A stretch of DNA of 64,000 nucleotides from Neomelitea salexigens DSM 19753 (GCF_000422345.1 NZ_AULP01000001.1:1-64000); one strand, 5' to 3'; positions 42,133 to 52,026 are shown, counted from the first letter of the stretch. Numbers and translations: made by a program. Notes: generated by a model not told the origin, from the sequence alone.

Positions 42133-43027
42133 GCGCGTACGCTGGTCAGAACATTGGCGGGAATTAACGGAAATTCGGCGTCGGGTTTTTGTTGAAGAGC
42201 AACGCGTTCCCATTGAACTGGAACTAGATGAAGATGACTTCACCGCGCGTCACTGGCTGGCGCGATATGGCAGCGAAGTCGTCGGAACCGTTCGTCTTTT
42301 GGCTGACGGCCACGTCGGGCGTATGGCTGTCGCCGCTGACTATCGCGGCAGAGGTATCGGTCGCGCACTGCTACATGCCGTAATTGATGACGCGATCCAA
42401 CAGCAACTGCCCAAATTGGAGCTCGCGGCCCAAACACACGCCATCGACTTCTACCGGAAAGAAGGTTTTCAGCCCATCGGTGACAGTTTTATGGACGCCG
42501 GTATCGCTCACCAGTCAATGACGCGAACGCTGCGGGGTACGCAACGCCTGGGAGAAGATGGCCGCAAATTTGCTGTTGAGTCACTGCCCGACAGCGCCCT
42601 GGCCTTAGCCAGTTTGAGTCGCCGACAGTTGTGGGTGTTTTGCCACAGTCTGGAGCCAGAGGTTTATGCCCAGCCGCGCCTGATTGATATTGTCTCTACC
42701 CTCGCTCGAAGGCATCGCGACAGTGAAATACGACTGCTGATCTGCGACGACCGGCCGCTGCGAGAGAGTCGCCATCCCTTGGTAGAACTCAGTCAGCGGC
42801 TGAGCAGCAGTATTCATATTCGGGTTTCTAATCCAAAGCAACACGGCGAACTTAGTGAATACTTCTTGCTCGCCGACAACGAGGCAACCCTCGTTCACAG
42901 TATGCGGCGCGGCGGCCGGGCCTGGGGCTGTTTTCATTCGCGGCCGACCGCAAGTGCCTACCGAGAACAGTTTGACCGCCTGTGGCAGCACGCAAAACCC
43001 TCTCCCTGGCTGCGCCCGCTGGTCTAA
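42113..43027 (+). CDS. GNAT acetyltransferase with a C-terminal DUF7931-like domain
   Basis: This is a protein of about 304 residues. The first about 145 residues are a GNAT acetyltransferase: VFVEEQRVPIELELD near the start is typical of the ElaA/YjcF-like group, and the acetyl-CoA loop is VAADYRGRGIGRALL. The C-terminal half (about 150-304) is a separate domain (LSRRQLWVFCHSLEPEVY) of a kind described as DUF7931; it looks like a degenerate phospholipase-D-like fold but lacks a clear HKD motif. Starts at 42113 and 42119 are both possible. The substrate is unknown. Confidence 0.78.
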   Translation: MTMLKIERVRWSEHWRELTEIRRRVFVEEQRVPIELELDEDDFTARHWLARYGSEVVGTVRLLADGHVGRMAVAADYRGRGIGRALLHAVIDDAIQQQLPKLELAAQTHAIDFYRKEGFQPIGDSFMDAGIAHQSMTRTLRGTQRLGEDGRKFAVESLPDSALALASLSRRQLWVFCHSLEPEVYAQPRLIDIVSTLARRHRDSEIRLLICDDRPLRESRHPLVELSQRLSSSIHIRVSNPKQHGELSEYFLLADNEATLVHSMRRGGRAWGCFHSRPTASAYREQFDRLWQHAKPSPWLRPLV

Positions 43028-43341
43028 TCGCCCAGCATTACACCGAGCTCGTTGTCTCGGTAGACCACCTCATAACACCTCAAGCCCCGACAGGGTTCTT
43101 CTGTCGCGTGAAGTAACTCACCACTGCGTAGGTCAAAGCGGTAGTGGTGCTTGGGGCAAACCAAATTCTCACCTCGGATATCCGACGTATCGAGAGGCCA
43201 GGCGCGGTGGGGGCAGTTACTTTCGATCAAATAGTGCTGGCCGTCGAGCTGTAGCAGCATCAATTGTGCATCATCAATCTTGAAGACTTTTCGGTATCCA
43301 TCGTAAAGATTGATCAGCTTTTCAAGGCTGTAATAACGCAC
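43024..43341 (-). CDS. Rieske-type [2Fe-2S] protein
   Basis: This is a 105-residue small ferredoxin. The cluster ligands are CPHRAWPL (Cys-x-His) and CPKHHYRF (Cys-x-x-His), about 20 residues apart. It resembles the small Rieske proteins that serve as electron donors to oxygenases or as the NirD-like family. No partner oxygenase is in the window. It ends four bases inside the acetyltransferase gene on the opposite strand. Upstream on its own strand lies the Tn3-family element, so its native promoter region may have been separated from older flanking sequence, although about 150 bases remain. Confidence 0.8.
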   Translation of the reverse strand: MRYYSLEKLINLYDGYRKVFKIDDAQLMLLQLDGQHYLIESNCPHRAWPLDTSDIRGENLVCPKHHYRFDLRSGELLHATEEPCRGLRCYEVVYRDNELGVMLGD

Positions 43342-43495
43342 TGCTATCTTCCTCTTACACCACTGCTATATATCATTTTGCTACGCTAGGAACTTGCTCC
43401 CCCTTCCATAAAGAAACCTTTGGGCCCCGCAAAGACGGAGTCAAGTATGGCTATAAAGCCCTCCAAAAGACAACTCGGTTTGCGCTAATTTCCCC

Positions 43496-43500
43496 TAGTA
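43496..43500. repeat. Target-site duplication, left copy (TAGTA)
   Basis: TAGTA directly precedes the left terminal repeat and recurs exactly after the right terminal repeat at 46740-46744. A 5-bp duplication is the rule for Tn3-family insertion. Confidence 0.92.
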
Positions 43501-43567
43501 GGGGTACTAGGGATTTTCCGTCCAAAAACGACAAGAATCGCTGAAAGCCCCGCCATCCGAGGCCTCC
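43501..43567 (+). repeat. Left terminal inverted repeat of the Tn3-family element
   Basis: The 67 bases from GGGGTACTAGGG to GGCCTCC match the reverse complement of 46673-46739 with about four mismatches. This is longer than the 38 bp usual for the family; weaker similarity continues another dozen bases inward. Confidence 0.92.
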
Positions 43568-43576
43568 CAGGGGGTA

Positions 43577-46500
43577 TTACTTTTCCCGAACCGGTAAATA
43601 TCCCTCGATTGTGCGCATCAGTTCCTCCAGATCCGGTAGTTTTTCACTCATTTCGAAGGTATAGATACCCTTCAAGTTGATGTTATACCAAGCCACTGGA
43701 GAAGCCTGTTTGACAATCTGTATTCGCTTATCGTCATTCTGATATTCGAAGCTCGTCAGCAGCTGGCTGAGTATGCTGGAATTGAAGTAAATAATGGCGT
43801 TGGTGACCAAGCGCGCGCATTCGTTCCATAGTTGGATTTCTTCATCAGAGCTGCCCCGGAACTGATCCCCATTGACGTTGCTGATTGCTCGACGCAGCTG
43901 GTGGTAAGCTTCCCCCCGATTAAGGGCTCGCTGAACGTAGTTACGCAGGCTGGCATCATCGATGTAGTTCAACAAGTAATTCGCTTTTACCAAGCGGTTG
44001 TACTCCGTTAGGGCCTCCAGCAAGGGATGGTTTTTCTTGTACCCGGAGAGTTTACGAACCAGCGTGGCCTGTGTCGTTTTTCGCTCCTTGAGTGACACTG
44101 CGATCCGTTGGATGGTGTCCCAGTGCTGCATGATACGTTTGGTATTGATGGCTTTTTTCAGGCGTAGCTGAATTCTCTGATCTTTGTCTTCTTTTACATC
44201 AAACATCTCGTTGATGACGCGACTAACCTGCGCGTAACGCGGTGCAAAGCTGTATCCAAACAAGTCTAGCAGAGCGAAGTTGACGTGATTAACTCCGTGG
44301 GTATCCGTAGAGAGCACGTCCGGAATGATTTCCGAGCTGTTATTCATCAGCAAGTCAAAGATGTAATGGGATTCGTGTTCATTCGCTCCGATCACCCTGG
44401 CGTTAATAGCGGCATGGTTAGCGATTAAGCTCATGGCCGAGACGCCTTTCTGAGTTCCAAAGTACTTCGATGAATAGCGGGTTTTGAAGGTCTCTCGCCG
44501 GGCCTCAAACTTTTGACCATCGGCACTGGCGTGGATAATATCCTCTTGGATATTGTAATGCTTGAAGATTGGAAGCATGGCCGTCGCATTGTTGATGTTG
44601 TCGTTGGCAGCATTCAGGGTTTCCAGTCGCAGGTAATTCGCTTGGATGGTACTGAGCTGATCATAAGTGCGATCGGAGATTTGAGCCATGCCGTAGATGC
44701 CTTGGTTCGTTGCATTCCCCACCAGAATCGCCAGAAGGTCATATTCGTGGGCTCGGTTCTTGGACTGAGCGCCCAGCACATGTTCAAAGCACTCAATGAA
44801 GCCGGTATCACGGTCCACCATGCGCAGCACATCGGCAACGCCCGTCGTCGGTATCTGCTGGAAGAAGGGGTTGTTGACCAAGTACTTTTTACTCCCCGTC
44901 GGCAACCGCCATAGGCGCTTACCCTTCGGATTACGTAGGATAATGTTCCGGTTGTCATCCTGTTCCAGGTAGTCACTGACCTCATACAAACGGATCTCCA
45001 GATCATTGGCTGTTCGCTCGATCAGCTTACTCGGTTCAGCGGTCAACTTTGGTAGCTGAGTTTGCTCCAGCAAATTGTGCTTTTCTCTTCGCCAGCGTTC
45101 TCGACTCACCAGATCTGCATCCAAGGCCCGGTATTTAATGACATCAGGCAAGGTCAGCTGGCCATTCAACCGATCGGGGATCTGTAGATACAGGTACCAT
45201 TCGTAGCGATCTGGGTTAAACGTCCCACCCTCGTCCTGCAAGAACGGTAATTGTTTCTTGGAGGGCAACCGGGCGTCTATCGTTGCATTTGAGATGACCC
45301 CTTGTGCTGCAAGATCAAGCCGAGCGTGATTCAGTGCTGCTGCCAGGCGTTGGGCGCCTGCGCTGGCTTCATAGCGTAGGCAAAGAAACAGCTGCCGAAG
45401 CAACCCTTCCCTTAAGCTATCTCTCTGGTCATAGTATTGCCACATAGCTTCCTCAACGGAACGCTTTTGTTCATTCAGGAACAGGTAGACAGACTTCAGA
45501 TCTTTCTCCGCAAGCAGCTTCAGCGCTTTCTGTCTTACCGCCCCAAACGGTTGCTGTTGATCGATGCTATCATCAATGAACAGATGTAGAACTTCCGCAG
45601 CCTTGCTGACATTTTTAGCGGCTTTTTGCCAATCTTGATAAACTACTTCCTGCGCATAAGCCTTCGATTTATTCTTGGCCTGTCGGACATGATGAACAAA
45701 ACCATCGGCTATGCGTTCCAACGCCTGCTGCCAGCGGAACTGCAAATAGCACAGGAGATAAAGCCTCTGATTTCCCACAGACTGCCGCTTCAGTTTAGCC
45801 CCATAGTAATCGACCCGTTCTGCAAAGTGCTGCTGATTTTTCTGGGACAACGATAGCGTACTCAATATGGCATTCACTTGCGACATCCAGTGCTGGATGT
45901 GGCGATGTACGGTCAGCTCCTTCTCCAGCTCAGTTCCTGTGAAGTTACGGGCAGATTGACGTAACTGTCGCAACGTTAGCGATCCGTCTACGTTTACGAG
46001 GGCAGCCAATGCGTCTTTTAGCTCCTGAGGCAGTTCGAGATCTACGTGGGTAATCAGCCGATCTTGCTCCTGACCAACAACCTGGCTGATGATCTTTTGC
46101 AGGGTGCTGTAGGCAGGGATCGCAATTTTCTGCCCTGATAAATACTCAATCGCTGCGTCGAAGAGGTGCCTCGGAGCAGACCAGGCTTTGGCCTGCTGCG
46201 TTAGGTGGGCTACCAAAGCAGATCCATGGGCTTTAAAACTCCAGCGCTGGTATTCGCAGAGTTCGAATATCCGCTTGTAAATCCTCTCGTTTTCTTTCTG
46301 CGAGAGATTGAACGGTCTGAAGCCGGGTCCTGGCAGTACCGTTTCGTGGACGTGCTTTAGATCATGTTTTATCTGATGAAATCCAGGATTCAGCACTACA
46401 GGTTTAGCCTTAAAATAACCCAGCAGCACAATAAACATGTAGCGCTGCCCACGATTTCGGAATTTATTAGCGACAGCCAGTTCCTTGTCGTTCAGAGCGA

Positions 46501-46597
46501 AAATGAAGCGTTGATCGTTGGACGTGAAAATTGGGGGCCCATAAAAATCGTCTTGTTCTGCATCGGACAAGATTTGAACACGTTCTTCATATGCCAT
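43577..46597 (-). CDS. tnpA: Tn3-family transposase
   Basis: This is a 1006-residue replicative transposase. The N-terminal half (about 1-560) is the DNA-binding part typical of the family. The catalytic RNase-H-like core has Asp693 in HASADGQKF, Asp765 in STDTHGVNHVNFALLD and a candidate Glu896 in NRGEAYHQLRR, with spacings like those of Tn3 and Tn4430. The segments GISAMSLIANHAAIN (here GVSAMSLIANHAAI) and LWNECARLVTNAIIYFN are also standard. The gene is intact, with no frameshift, so the element could be active. It starts 75 bases inside the right terminal repeat and stops nine bases before the left one. Confidence 0.95.
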   Translation of the reverse strand: MAYEERVQILSDAEQDDFYGPPIFTSNDQRFIFALNDKELAVANKFRNRGQRYMFIVLLGYFKAKPVVLNPGFHQIKHDLKHVHETVLPGPGFRPFNLSQKENERIYKRIFELCEYQRWSFKAHGSALVAHLTQQAKAWSAPRHLFDAAIEYLSGQKIAIPAYSTLQKIISQVVGQEQDRLITHVDLELPQELKDALAALVNVDGSLTLRQLRQSARNFTGTELEKELTVHRHIQHWMSQVNAILSTLSLSQKNQQHFAERVDYYGAKLKRQSVGNQRLYLLCYLQFRWQQALERIADGFVHHVRQAKNKSKAYAQEVVYQDWQKAAKNVSKAAEVLHLFIDDSIDQQQPFGAVRQKALKLLAEKDLKSVYLFLNEQKRSVEEAMWQYYDQRDSLREGLLRQLFLCLRYEASAGAQRLAAALNHARLDLAAQGVISNATIDARLPSKKQLPFLQDEGGTFNPDRYEWYLYLQIPDRLNGQLTLPDVIKYRALDADLVSRERWRREKHNLLEQTQLPKLTAEPSKLIERTANDLEIRLYEVSDYLEQDDNRNIILRNPKGKRLWRLPTGSKKYLVNNPFFQQIPTTGVADVLRMVDRDTGFIECFEHVLGAQSKNRAHEYDLLAILVGNATNQGIYGMAQISDRTYDQLSTIQANYLRLETLNAANDNINNATAMLPIFKHYNIQEDIIHASADGQKFEARRETFKTRYSSKYFGTQKGVSAMSLIANHAAINARVIGANEHESHYIFDLLMNNSSEIIPDVLSTDTHGVNHVNFALLDLFGYSFAPRYAQVSRVINEMFDVKEDKDQRIQLRLKKAINTKRIMQHWDTIQRIAVSLKERKTTQATLVRKLSGYKKNHPLLEALTEYNRLVKANYLLNYIDDASLRNYVQRALNRGEAYHQLRRAISNVNGDQFRGSSDEEIQLWNECARLVTNAIIYFNSSILSQLLTSFEYQNDDKRIQIVKQASPVAWYNINLKGIYTFEMSEKLPDLEELMRTIEGYLPVREK

Positions 46598-46672
46598 ACG
46601 TTTAGCCTAAAAAGGCCAAATCTTAACCAAAATTGGTGTAAATATGGACTTCAGAAAAAGCAATCCCCTCTT

Positions 46673-46739
46673 GGAGGCCCCGGATGGCGGGGCTTTCGGC
46701 GATTATTGTCGTTTTTGGACGGAAAAACCCTAGTACCCC
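46673..46739 (-). repeat. Right terminal inverted repeat of the Tn3-family element
   Basis: Inverted partner of 43501-43567; it ends CCCTAGTACCCC at 46739 and is followed by the second TAGTA. Confidence 0.92.
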
Positions 46740-46744
46740 TAGTA
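46740..46744. repeat. Target-site duplication, right copy (TAGTA)
   Basis: Exact copy of 43496-43500, directly outside the right terminal repeat. Confidence 0.92.
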
Positions 46745-47032
46745 GTGAAATTTGTTTCGGCGTACAACGACACTTGGAGAGAGTGTAGTAACCTATCTGG
46801 CTTATAAAAACAGAACCAATTTTAATCAAGACTTTGAAATGACGACCCCCAAGCTTGATGGCCTACCGCGATCAACTCGAGTTATTCGCATCGTTCTCAA
46901 CACAGGCATAATTGGATTTGCGCATCGGCTGAATAGAGTGCTTTCCATCCGGCTTTTCAGCTCTAAAAATCTAAGGAAGTGAACACCCCAACTCAGGTCG
47001 AAAAGGTCTAATTCATGATTTGTATTGCGCAT
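46745..47032. other. Flank of the transposon without a recognised gene
   Basis: Between the duplication and the lipoprotein start there is one open frame (46752-46982, TTG start, 76 codons) with no recognisable similarity and no ribosome binding site. I see no other feature. Confidence 0.4.
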
Positions 47033-47401
47033 ATGCCTGTAAAAACACGCCGTTTTTGCAAGTCCCTTCTCGTACTATTGCTGATAATTTCTATTATCGG
47101 CTGTAGTTCAACGAACGTTTATAGTCCCAGGCAGAAAGGTGGCCCACATCTAGAGCCTGGAAGTGAGTATTACGTAGTATTTTCCAGCGGTTTCTCCGAA
47201 AAGAGCCGTATATCTGTTGTAACAGAAGAAGGCTTTTACGACACTGAGAACCACTATCATAAATTTTCTGAAATACAAGAGATAAAGAGTAAAGCTGGCG
47301 GGAAGAGGCATACAGCTGCTGTGGTACTGGGCAGCATCGTCCTCTTTTTACTAGTGGGTTCACTCGCCGTAAGAGATACAATTGAGTCAGGCTTTGACTG
47401 A
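47033..47401 (+). CDS. Small lipoprotein of unknown function
   Basis: This is a 122-residue protein beginning MPVKTRRFCKSLLVLLL. A lipobox reads IIGCSS, so the mature protein should start with a lipidated Cys near residue 24. The middle (about 30-85) is hydrophilic, with the phrases YYVVFSSGFSEKSRISVVTEEGFYDT and HKFSEIQEI. A single hydrophobic segment (AAVVLGSIVLFLLVGSLAV, about 96-115) lies near the C-terminus. An ATG six codons earlier (47015) is possible but would spoil the signal peptide. I do not recognise a family. It lies downstream of the Tn3 element and converges with ppsA. Confidence 0.6.
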   Translation: MPVKTRRFCKSLLVLLLIISIIGCSSTNVYSPRQKGGPHLEPGSEYYVVFSSGFSEKSRISVVTEEGFYDTENHYHKFSEIQEIKSKAGGKRHTAAVVLGSIVLFLLVGSLAVRDTIESGFD

Positions 47402-47525
47402 AATATAATCAGCAGAACAAACCAACGCTGGGCGAGTAGCCTCACGAACGATTTTGGTTCATTCCGCTGACCAGACGTGTAGCTAAATACTAGCCTACAC
47501 CGACCCGAATATTCTCGAAAATGAG

Positions 47526-49901
47526 TTATTGCTCGGTTAATTTATCGGCCAAGAACAGCCAGGTCTCCAGTACCGAATCCGGGTTCAGTGACACGCTGTC
47601 GATGCCCTGCTCCATCAGCCACTGCGCGAAGTCCGGGTGATCTGAGGGGCCCTGTCCACAAATTCCGATGTACTTGCCCTGCTCCTTACACGCCCGAATC
47701 GCATTGGAGAGTAGTACCTTAACGGCCTCGTTGCGCTCATCAAACAGGTGGGCGATCAAGCCGGAGTCGCGATCCAGACCAAGTGTCAGCTGAGTGAGGT
47801 CGTTTGAACCAATTGAGAAGCCATCAAAGTGCTCGAGGAATTGCTCCGCCAACAAGGCATTGGCAGGTAGCTCACACATCATGATGACCTTCAGGCCGTT
47901 TTCACCGCGCTTTAAGCCATTTTCGGCCAGTAGCTCTACCACTTGTTTCGCTTCGCCTACGGTGCGTACAAAGGGCACCATAATCTCAACATTTTGCAGG
48001 TCCATCTCTTCACGCACTTTCTTCAGCGCGCGGCACTCCAGCTCAAAGCACTCGCGGAACGAGTCAGAGATATAGCGTGAGGCACCTCGGAAACCCAGCA
48101 TGGGGTTTTCTTCTGAGGGCTCGTAAAGGCTGCCGCCAATCAAGTGTGCGTACTCATTTGATTTAAAGTCGGACATCCGCACAATTACCCGCTCCGGGTA
48201 AAACGCGCTGGCAATGCTAGAGATACCCTCGACCAGCTTCTCGACATAAAACTCTACAGGGTCGGCGTAGCCAGCCACACGACGCTTCACCGCTTGCTGA
48301 ACATCGCGCGGCAAAGTGTCGTAGTTGATCAGTGCTTTGGGGTGCACACCGATCATGCGGTTAATGATAAATTCCAAACGCGCCAAGCCCACACCGGCGT
48401 TGGGGTATGCCTGAAAATCAAACGCGCGATCGGGGTTGCCCACGTTCATCATAATTTTAAAGGGCAGCTCGGGCATGGCATCGAGCTTGTTACGGCTGAT
48501 ATCGAAGTCGAGCTGACCGGCGTAAACCATGCCCGTATCACCTTCCGCGCAGGACACGGTGACGTCCTGACCTGAGCTCAAACGCTCAGTGGCATCACCA
48601 CAGCCAACGACCGCAGGAATACCCAGTTCGCGGGCGATGATAGCCGCGTGGCAGGTACGGCCGCCACGGTTGGTAATGATGGCGGCTGCGCGCTTCATTA
48701 CCGGCTCCCAGTCTGGGTCGGTCATATCAGTAACCAAGACATCGCCCTGTTGTACTTGATCCATTTCCGCCAGGTTGTCGATCACCCGCACAGGGCCCGC
48801 GCCAATGCGCTGACCAATAGAGCGGCCCTCGCAAAGCACTTCGCCTTTTTCTTTCAGCAGGTAGCGCTCCATCATATTGGCCGACTCGCGGCTTTTTACC
48901 GTCTCCGGGCGAGCCTGAACGATGTAGAGCTTGCCGTCGTCGCCGTCGCGCGCCCACTCAATATCCATGGGTCGGCCGTAGTGTTTTTCAATAATCAGCG
49001 CCTGACGGGCCAGCGACATGACTTCTTCGTCGGTGATGCAGAACTGGCTGCGATCGGCTTCGGGAACATCAACGGTTTCTACCGATTTGCCGGCCGATGC
49101 TTCACTGCCGTAGACCATTTTGATCAGCTTGCTACCCAGGTTGCGGCGCAGCACGGCGTGGCGGTCTTTTTCCAGCGTGGCCTTGTGAACGTAAAATTCG
49201 TCAGGGTTAACAGCGCCCTGAACCACGGTTTCACCCAGGCCGTAGCTGGCAGTAATGAAGACCACACCGTCAAAGCCAGACTCGGTATCCATGCTGAACA
49301 TAACGCCTGCGGCACCGGTTTCTGAGCGCACCATGCGCTGAATACCGGCAGACAAGGCAACATCGGCGTGTTCAAACCCCTTGTGAACGCGGTAGGCAAT
49401 AGCGCGATCGTTGTACAGTGAGGCAAAGACCTCCTTGATCGCGATCATAATGTTGTCGAGGCCGTTGATGTTCAGGAAGGTTTCCTGTTGGCCGGCAAAT
49501 GAGGCGTCGGGCAAATCTTCTGCTGTGGCCGAGGAGCGCACTGCACAGGCCATTGCGGGGTTGCCGTCGATCATTTTAGCGTAGGCTTCGCTGATCGCGT
49601 CATTCAATGGCGCGGGAAATGGCGTATCAACGATGGCTTGGCGAATCTCCTTGCCTACCTTGGCAAGGGTTTTTACATCGTCGATATCCAGACCTTTGAG
49701 CATGTCCTGAATACGTTGGTTCAGGCCACTTTGGTCGAGGAAGTCGCGGTAGGCTTGCGCCGTGGTGGCAAAGCCATCGGGTACCGATACACCGGCATTA
49801 GACAATTGACTGATCATCTCACCGAGAGAGGCGTTTTTGCCCCCAACAACTTCGACATCGTTCATTCCCAGATCCCTGAACCAGATAACGTATTCAGCCA
49901 T
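47526..49901 (-). CDS. ppsA: Phosphoenolpyruvate synthase
   Basis: This 791-residue enzyme makes phosphoenolpyruvate from pyruvate and ATP, with AMP and phosphate as products, for gluconeogenesis. The N-terminal ATP-grasp part begins [14 protein letters not shown]. The phosphohistidine domain carries the catalytic His in [15 protein letters not shown] with the regulatory Thr two residues before it. The C-terminal PEP/pyruvate TIM barrel has [17 protein letters not shown] and ends with the catalytic Cys in GICGQGPSD. Length is normal. It is divergent from its regulator ppsR. Confidence 0.96.
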   Translation of the reverse strand: MAEYVIWFRDLGMNDVEVVGGKNASLGEMISQLSNAGVSVPDGFATTAQAYRDFLDQSGLNQRIQDMLKGLDIDDVKTLAKVGKEIRQAIVDTPFPAPLNDAISEAYAKMIDGNPAMACAVRSSATAEDLPDASFAGQQETFLNINGLDNIMIAIKEVFASLYNDRAIAYRVHKGFEHADVALSAGIQRMVRSETGAAGVMFSMDTESGFDGVVFITASYGLGETVVQGAVNPDEFYVHKATLEKDRHAVLRRNLGSKLIKMVYGSEASAGKSVETVDVPEADRSQFCITDEEVMSLARQALIIEKHYGRPMDIEWARDGDDGKLYIVQARPETVKSRESANMMERYLLKEKGEVLCEGRSIGQRIGAGPVRVIDNLAEMDQVQQGDVLVTDMTDPDWEPVMKRAAAIITNRGGRTCHAAIIARELGIPAVVGCGDATERLSSGQDVTVSCAEGDTGMVYAGQLDFDISRNKLDAMPELPFKIMMNVGNPDRAFDFQAYPNAGVGLARLEFIINRMIGVHPKALINYDTLPRDVQQAVKRRVAGYADPVEFYVEKLVEGISSIASAFYPERVIVRMSDFKSNEYAHLIGGSLYEPSEENPMLGFRGASRYISDSFRECFELECRALKKVREEMDLQNVEIMVPFVRTVGEAKQVVELLAENGLKRGENGLKVIMMCELPANALLAEQFLEHFDGFSIGSNDLTQLTLGLDRDSGLIAHLFDERNEAVKVLLSNAIRACKEQGKYIGICGQGPSDHPDFAQWLMEQGIDSVSLNPDSVLETWLFLADKLTEQ

Positions 49902-50031
49902 GCGGTGTATCTCCTTTTGCTATGCTTGATGCATAGTGCAATAAGCGTAAAAAAATGCGACGCGAGCATACTAAAACAGCTATTCTGGAAATTCCCGTCG
50001 AAAACAACGCAGCATTCGGTAAAAAAACTAC

Positions 50032-50850
50032 ATGATGAGAACCGTTTTTTATATTTCTGACAGTACAGGCATCACCGCAGAAACCTTGGGCAGCAGCCTG
50101 CTCTCCCAATTTGAACAGTTAAAATTTGACCACGTTGTCGTGCCCTATGTAGACACCGTGGAGAAAGCGCGCGCCGCCGTCGATAAAATCAATCAGGTCG
50201 CCGAGGCCACGGGGCGCCAGCCGATTATCTTTGACACCTTGGTCAACCAAGAGATTCGCGCCGTAATTGCCACCAGCAATGGTTTTATCATCGACGTGCT
50301 CGACACCTTCCTCAACCAGCTGGAAAGCGCCCTTGGGGAGAAACCCTCCAGCACGGTTGGCCGCGTCAAAAACGCCGACCGCGACGCCCAGTACAAACAT
50401 CGCATCGACGCTGTTAACTTCGCACTGGACAACGACGACGGTGCAAGAATCAACCGCTACGACCAAGCCCAAGTGATATTGATCGGCGTTTCCCGCAGTG
50501 GCAAAACCCCAACCTGCCTTTACTTGGCGATGCAGGGCGGTATTTTCGTCGCCAATTACCCGCTCACCGAAGAAGACCTGGAAGAACGCAGGCTGCCAAA
50601 ACCGCTCGCCGCTTATCGCGACCGGCTCTTTGGTTTGACCATAGAACCGCAGCGACTTGCCGCAATTCGCAGCGAACGCCGTCCCGACAGCCCCTACGCC
50701 AGCCTGCGCCGCTGCGAGGATGAGGTGCGCGACGCCGAGGCGCTCTTTAGCCGCTTTGGCATTCCCTACTTGGATACAACGCATGCCTCCGTCGAGGAAA
50801 TTGCTACGCGCGTGCTGGTTGAAACCGGCCTGCGCGGTCAGCGGTCATAG
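50032..50850 (+). CDS. ppsR: PEP synthase regulatory kinase/pyrophosphorylase
   Basis: This 272-residue bifunctional regulator of the DUF299 family inactivates PpsA by ADP-dependent phosphorylation of the Thr next to the catalytic His, and reactivates it by phosphate-dependent removal. The N-terminus VFYISDSTGITAETLG and the P-loop-like GVSRSGKTPTCLYLAMQG (about residues 150-167) are diagnostic. Its place opposite ppsA confirms the pairing. Confidence 0.94.
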   Translation: MMRTVFYISDSTGITAETLGSSLLSQFEQLKFDHVVVPYVDTVEKARAAVDKINQVAEATGRQPIIFDTLVNQEIRAVIATSNGFIIDVLDTFLNQLESALGEKPSSTVGRVKNADRDAQYKHRIDAVNFALDNDDGARINRYDQAQVILIGVSRSGKTPTCLYLAMQGGIFVANYPLTEEDLEERRLPKPLAAYRDRLFGLTIEPQRLAAIRSERRPDSPYASLRRCEDEVRDAEALFSRFGIPYLDTTHASVEEIATRVLVETGLRGQRS

Positions 50851-50865
50851 CCGGGAAGTCTCGCG

Positions 50866-52023
50866 ATGTCTTGTCCTGACGCCAGCGCCAGTCACGCCAA
50901 CACCGGGCTGATTCTACCCGGCGGTGGCGCTCGTGCGGCCTACCAGGTTGGCGTGCTAAAAGCCATTGCATCGCTGCACGGCAAGCGGCACAGCAACCCC
51001 TTCCCTATCCTGGCAGGAACCTCGGCCGGCGCGATCAATGCCACCTCCCTTGCGGCGGGCGCACACCACTTTACCGGCACCGTGGAAACCCTGGAAATCA
51101 TGTGGAAGCAGCTTTCCACGGACCGGATTTATCGCGCCGATTTAATGGGGGTTCTTCGCAATGCCCTGCGACTGGCCGGCTCCCTGTTTAACTCGGGCAT
51201 TGCCGTCGGTCGACCGGTGGCACTGCTGGACAACAGCCCACTGCGCGAACTGCTAGAAGAGCGAATCCGCTTCGAGTCGATCGGCATGAACATCCGCAAC
51301 GGTGACTTGGACGCACTCTCGCTCACGGCGATGAACTACAGCCTCGGCTTGTCGGAGACCTTCTTTCAGGGCGGGCCGCAGCATGCTGGCTGGCAGCGCT
51401 GGCGGCGACAGGGGCTGGCGACACCTATCCAGCTGCAACACCTGATGGCGTCCACAGCCATCCCGACGATCTTTCCACCCGCCAAGGTAGGCCGTTATTT
51501 CTACGGCGACGGCGCGCTGCGCCAATTGACCCCGATCAGCCCCGCCATCCATTTGGGTGCAAACCGGGTATTGGTGATTCCCGCCAACGGGCATAAACGG
51601 GTTTATCACCACACCCCAAAACCTATTCAGTCTCCGGCGTTCGGACAGATTATTGGTCAGTTACTTAACAGCGCCTTTATCGACAGCATCGAAACCGATA
51701 TTGAGCGTCTGGAAAGAATCAACGAATTATTGGCGCTGATACCACGGGAAAATATGCAAATGATGGGGCGTGAGCTACTGCCGGTTGAGTGCCTGGTAAT
51801 CAGCCCGAGCGAAGATATTGACGCCATTGCCGACGAGCATGTGAAAGAACTACCACGCAGTTTGCGTGCTTTCCTGGGGCGCACCGGCAGTAGCCGCGGA
51901 GGTAGTGTGAGTATTGCCAGCTACCTGTTATTTACCGAGGAATATTGCGCCAAGCTGATCGATCTAGGCTACCGTGACGGGCTTGCTCAGCGCGATGACA
52001 TCAGCGCTTTTCTCTACCAATAA
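50866..52023 (+). CDS. Patatin-like phospholipase
   Basis: This is a 385-residue lipid acyl hydrolase. The oxyanion loop is LPGGGARAAYQVGVL (about residues 21-35), the nucleophile Ser is in GTSAGAINA (GxSxG) and the dyad Asp is in the DGA/G motif YGDGALRQL. It resembles the RssA/YlbK group rather than secreted ExoU-like toxins; no signal peptide is seen. It begins 15 bases after ppsR and may be co-transcribed. It converges with the thioesterase gene. Confidence 0.88.
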   Translation: MSCPDASASHANTGLILPGGGARAAYQVGVLKAIASLHGKRHSNPFPILAGTSAGAINATSLAAGAHHFTGTVETLEIMWKQLSTDRIYRADLMGVLRNALRLAGSLFNSGIAVGRPVALLDNSPLRELLEERIRFESIGMNIRNGDLDALSLTAMNYSLGLSETFFQGGPQHAGWQRWRRQGLATPIQLQHLMASTAIPTIFPPAKVGRYFYGDGALRQLTPISPAIHLGANRVLVIPANGHKRVYHHTPKPIQSPAFGQIIGQLLNSAFIDSIETDIERLERINELLALIPRENMQMMGRELLPVECLVISPSEDIDAIADEHVKELPRSLRAFLGRTGSSRGGSVSIASYLLFTEEYCAKLIDLGYRDGLAQRDDISAFLYQ

Positions 52024-52026
52024 AAG

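Larger units (their letters stand above)
43501..46739 (-). mobile_element. Complete minimal Tn3-family transposon, 3,239 bp
   Basis: The element is bounded by terminal inverted repeats starting GGGGTACTAGGG on both sides and flanked by a perfect 5-bp TAGTA duplication. It contains one gene, a Tn3-family transposase, and has no resolvase, no recognisable res site and no passenger gene. This layout resembles IS1071-like members of the family, which behave as simple insertion sequences; without a resolvase, cointegrates would have to be resolved by homologous recombination. The matching duplication and near-identical ends suggest a recent insertion. It sits between the Rieske gene and a lipoprotein gene. 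Confidence 0.93.

Noticed and set aside
43342-43495. Gene interrupted by the Tn3-family insertion
   Set aside because: Joining the two flanks at the TAGTA site gives no longer reading frame that I can recognise, so the insertion appears to be intergenic.
46752-46982. Open frame of 76 codons next to the Tn3-family element
   Set aside because: It begins with TTG, has no ribosome binding site and no recognisable similarity.
48648-49325. 225-codon plus-strand open frame inside ppsA
   Set aside because: Antisense shadow of the phosphoenolpyruvate synthase gene.
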